This document shows positions 63,820 to 64,000 of a DNA stretch of 64,000 nucleotides, piece after piece. The notes under the pieces are model-generated. The model was not told the origin of the DNA. It did not search any database and saw only the letters and a list, made by a program, of their open reading frames with translations. A program made the position numbers and the translations under genes. Numbering within the stretch: position 1 is the stretch's first letter; each line of letters starts with the position of its first letter. This DNA comes from Calditrichia bacterium (GTDB lineage Bacteria > Calditrichota > Calditrichia > RBG-13-44-9 > J075): NCBI GenBank assembly GCA_028284905.1, contig JANQQU010000062.1, forward strand, positions 62,001-126,000. The letters are read 5' to 3'.

Positions 63820-64000
63820 CTACAAAATTTTAAGGGAGATCATAAATTCATCACCGGGCCGATAGTCTTTTTCTACTGCGATAGCATATCCGAGAGAGAA
63901 TGTCGCATTCAAGGCAGAAAAGAACATTAAGCGAAAGTCCAGCTGTCCGCCGAGGCTAGCGAAGTTGCGTCGCCGGTCGCTATTGTGAATATCCGTAGCG
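63820..64000 (-). CDS. C-terminal end of an outer-membrane beta-barrel protein (partial)
   Basis: The last 59 codons of a gene that continues beyond the window, read on the minus strand with its TAG at 63820-63822. The peptide shows amphipathic strands, RRNFASLGGQLDFRLMFFS, ATFSLGYAIAVEK and a final DEFMISLKIL, typical of the end of a surface-antigen or TolB/PD40-associated outer-membrane barrel. The 5' part is missing, so the family cannot be fixed. It lies 32 bp upstream of the PrsW gene on the same strand, so the two may be co-transcribed. Confidence 0.6.
   Translation of the reverse strand, partial: ATDIHNSDRRRNFASLGGQLDFRLMFFSALNATFSLGYAIAVEKDYRPGDEFMISLKIL

Overview
The window looks like a chromosomal segment of a Gram-negative bacterium of the FCB group, most like Calditrichota/KSB1-type lineages (inference). 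Reasons: several secreted proteins end in a type IX-secretion (T9SS) type-A sorting domain with the NYPNPFNPST signature (26496-27020, 35727-41177, 54167-56191); there are two TonB-dependent receptors with N-terminal carboxypeptidase-regulatory-like domains and a PorV-family outer-membrane protein; and ribosome binding sites are plain AGGAG types. No rRNA, CRISPR array, IS element or prophage was seen. One tRNA (Asn, GTT) is present.

Layout. 1-9948 (minus): one run of genes for an ABC exporter (ATPase, then a permease fused to a degenerate M1-peptidase-like part and a golvesin-type C-terminal domain) and a TolC / membrane-fusion / RND efflux pump. 10232-11978 (plus): electron transfer flavoprotein EtfB-EtfA with a strong terminator. 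12044-12935 (minus): NusG-II domain protein plus Gx-type membrane protein. 13418-18784 (plus): TonB receptor, gamma-glutamyltranspeptidase, tail-anchored zinc-ribbon protein. 18865-21060 (minus): STAS protein, SerC, PduO-type cobalamin adenosyltransferase. 21327-21921 (plus): a small glycogen-binding-like protein with a histone-H1-like tail, then tRNA-Asn.

22030-26207 (minus) is an accessory island next to the tRNA: an 853-aa protein with two phospholipase-D (HKD) motifs, translationally coupled to a 537-aa protein of no family I recognise. It looks AT-richer than its neighbours, is bracketed by two perfect long hairpins, and has a direct repeat upstream. I regard it as a candidate two-gene nuclease/defence system.

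26496-29717 (minus): a T9SS-cargo protein and a secreted protein with an S74 (endosialidase chaperone) self-cleaving C-terminus. 30530-35712: glycosyltransferase, Sfp-type phosphopantetheinyl transferase, sulfotransferase, small membrane protein, secreted epoxide-hydrolase-like protein.

35727-51582 holds the second candidate system. On the minus strand a multi-lobed TIR protein is coupled to a transmembrane STAND NTPase with coiled coil and a seven-blade WD40 propeller, followed by a secreted TPR protein and a 1816-aa secreted Ig/BACON-like repeat protein. Divergently, on the plus strand, lie a patatin phospholipase, a four-TM DUF4231/SLATT-like protein, a secreted protein of unknown function and a cytosolic trypsin-like protease, closed by a strong terminator. 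TIR, patatin, SLATT-like and trypsin-like modules are known effectors of STAND/NLR-like conflict systems; their clustering suggests one multi-effector immunity or programmed-death locus (inference).

51958-62758 (plus): cell-surface genes (secreted proteins, lipoproteins, TonB receptor, PorV-like protein). 62780-64000 (minus): a PrsW-type membrane protease and the 3' end of an outer-membrane beta-barrel gene cut by the window edge.
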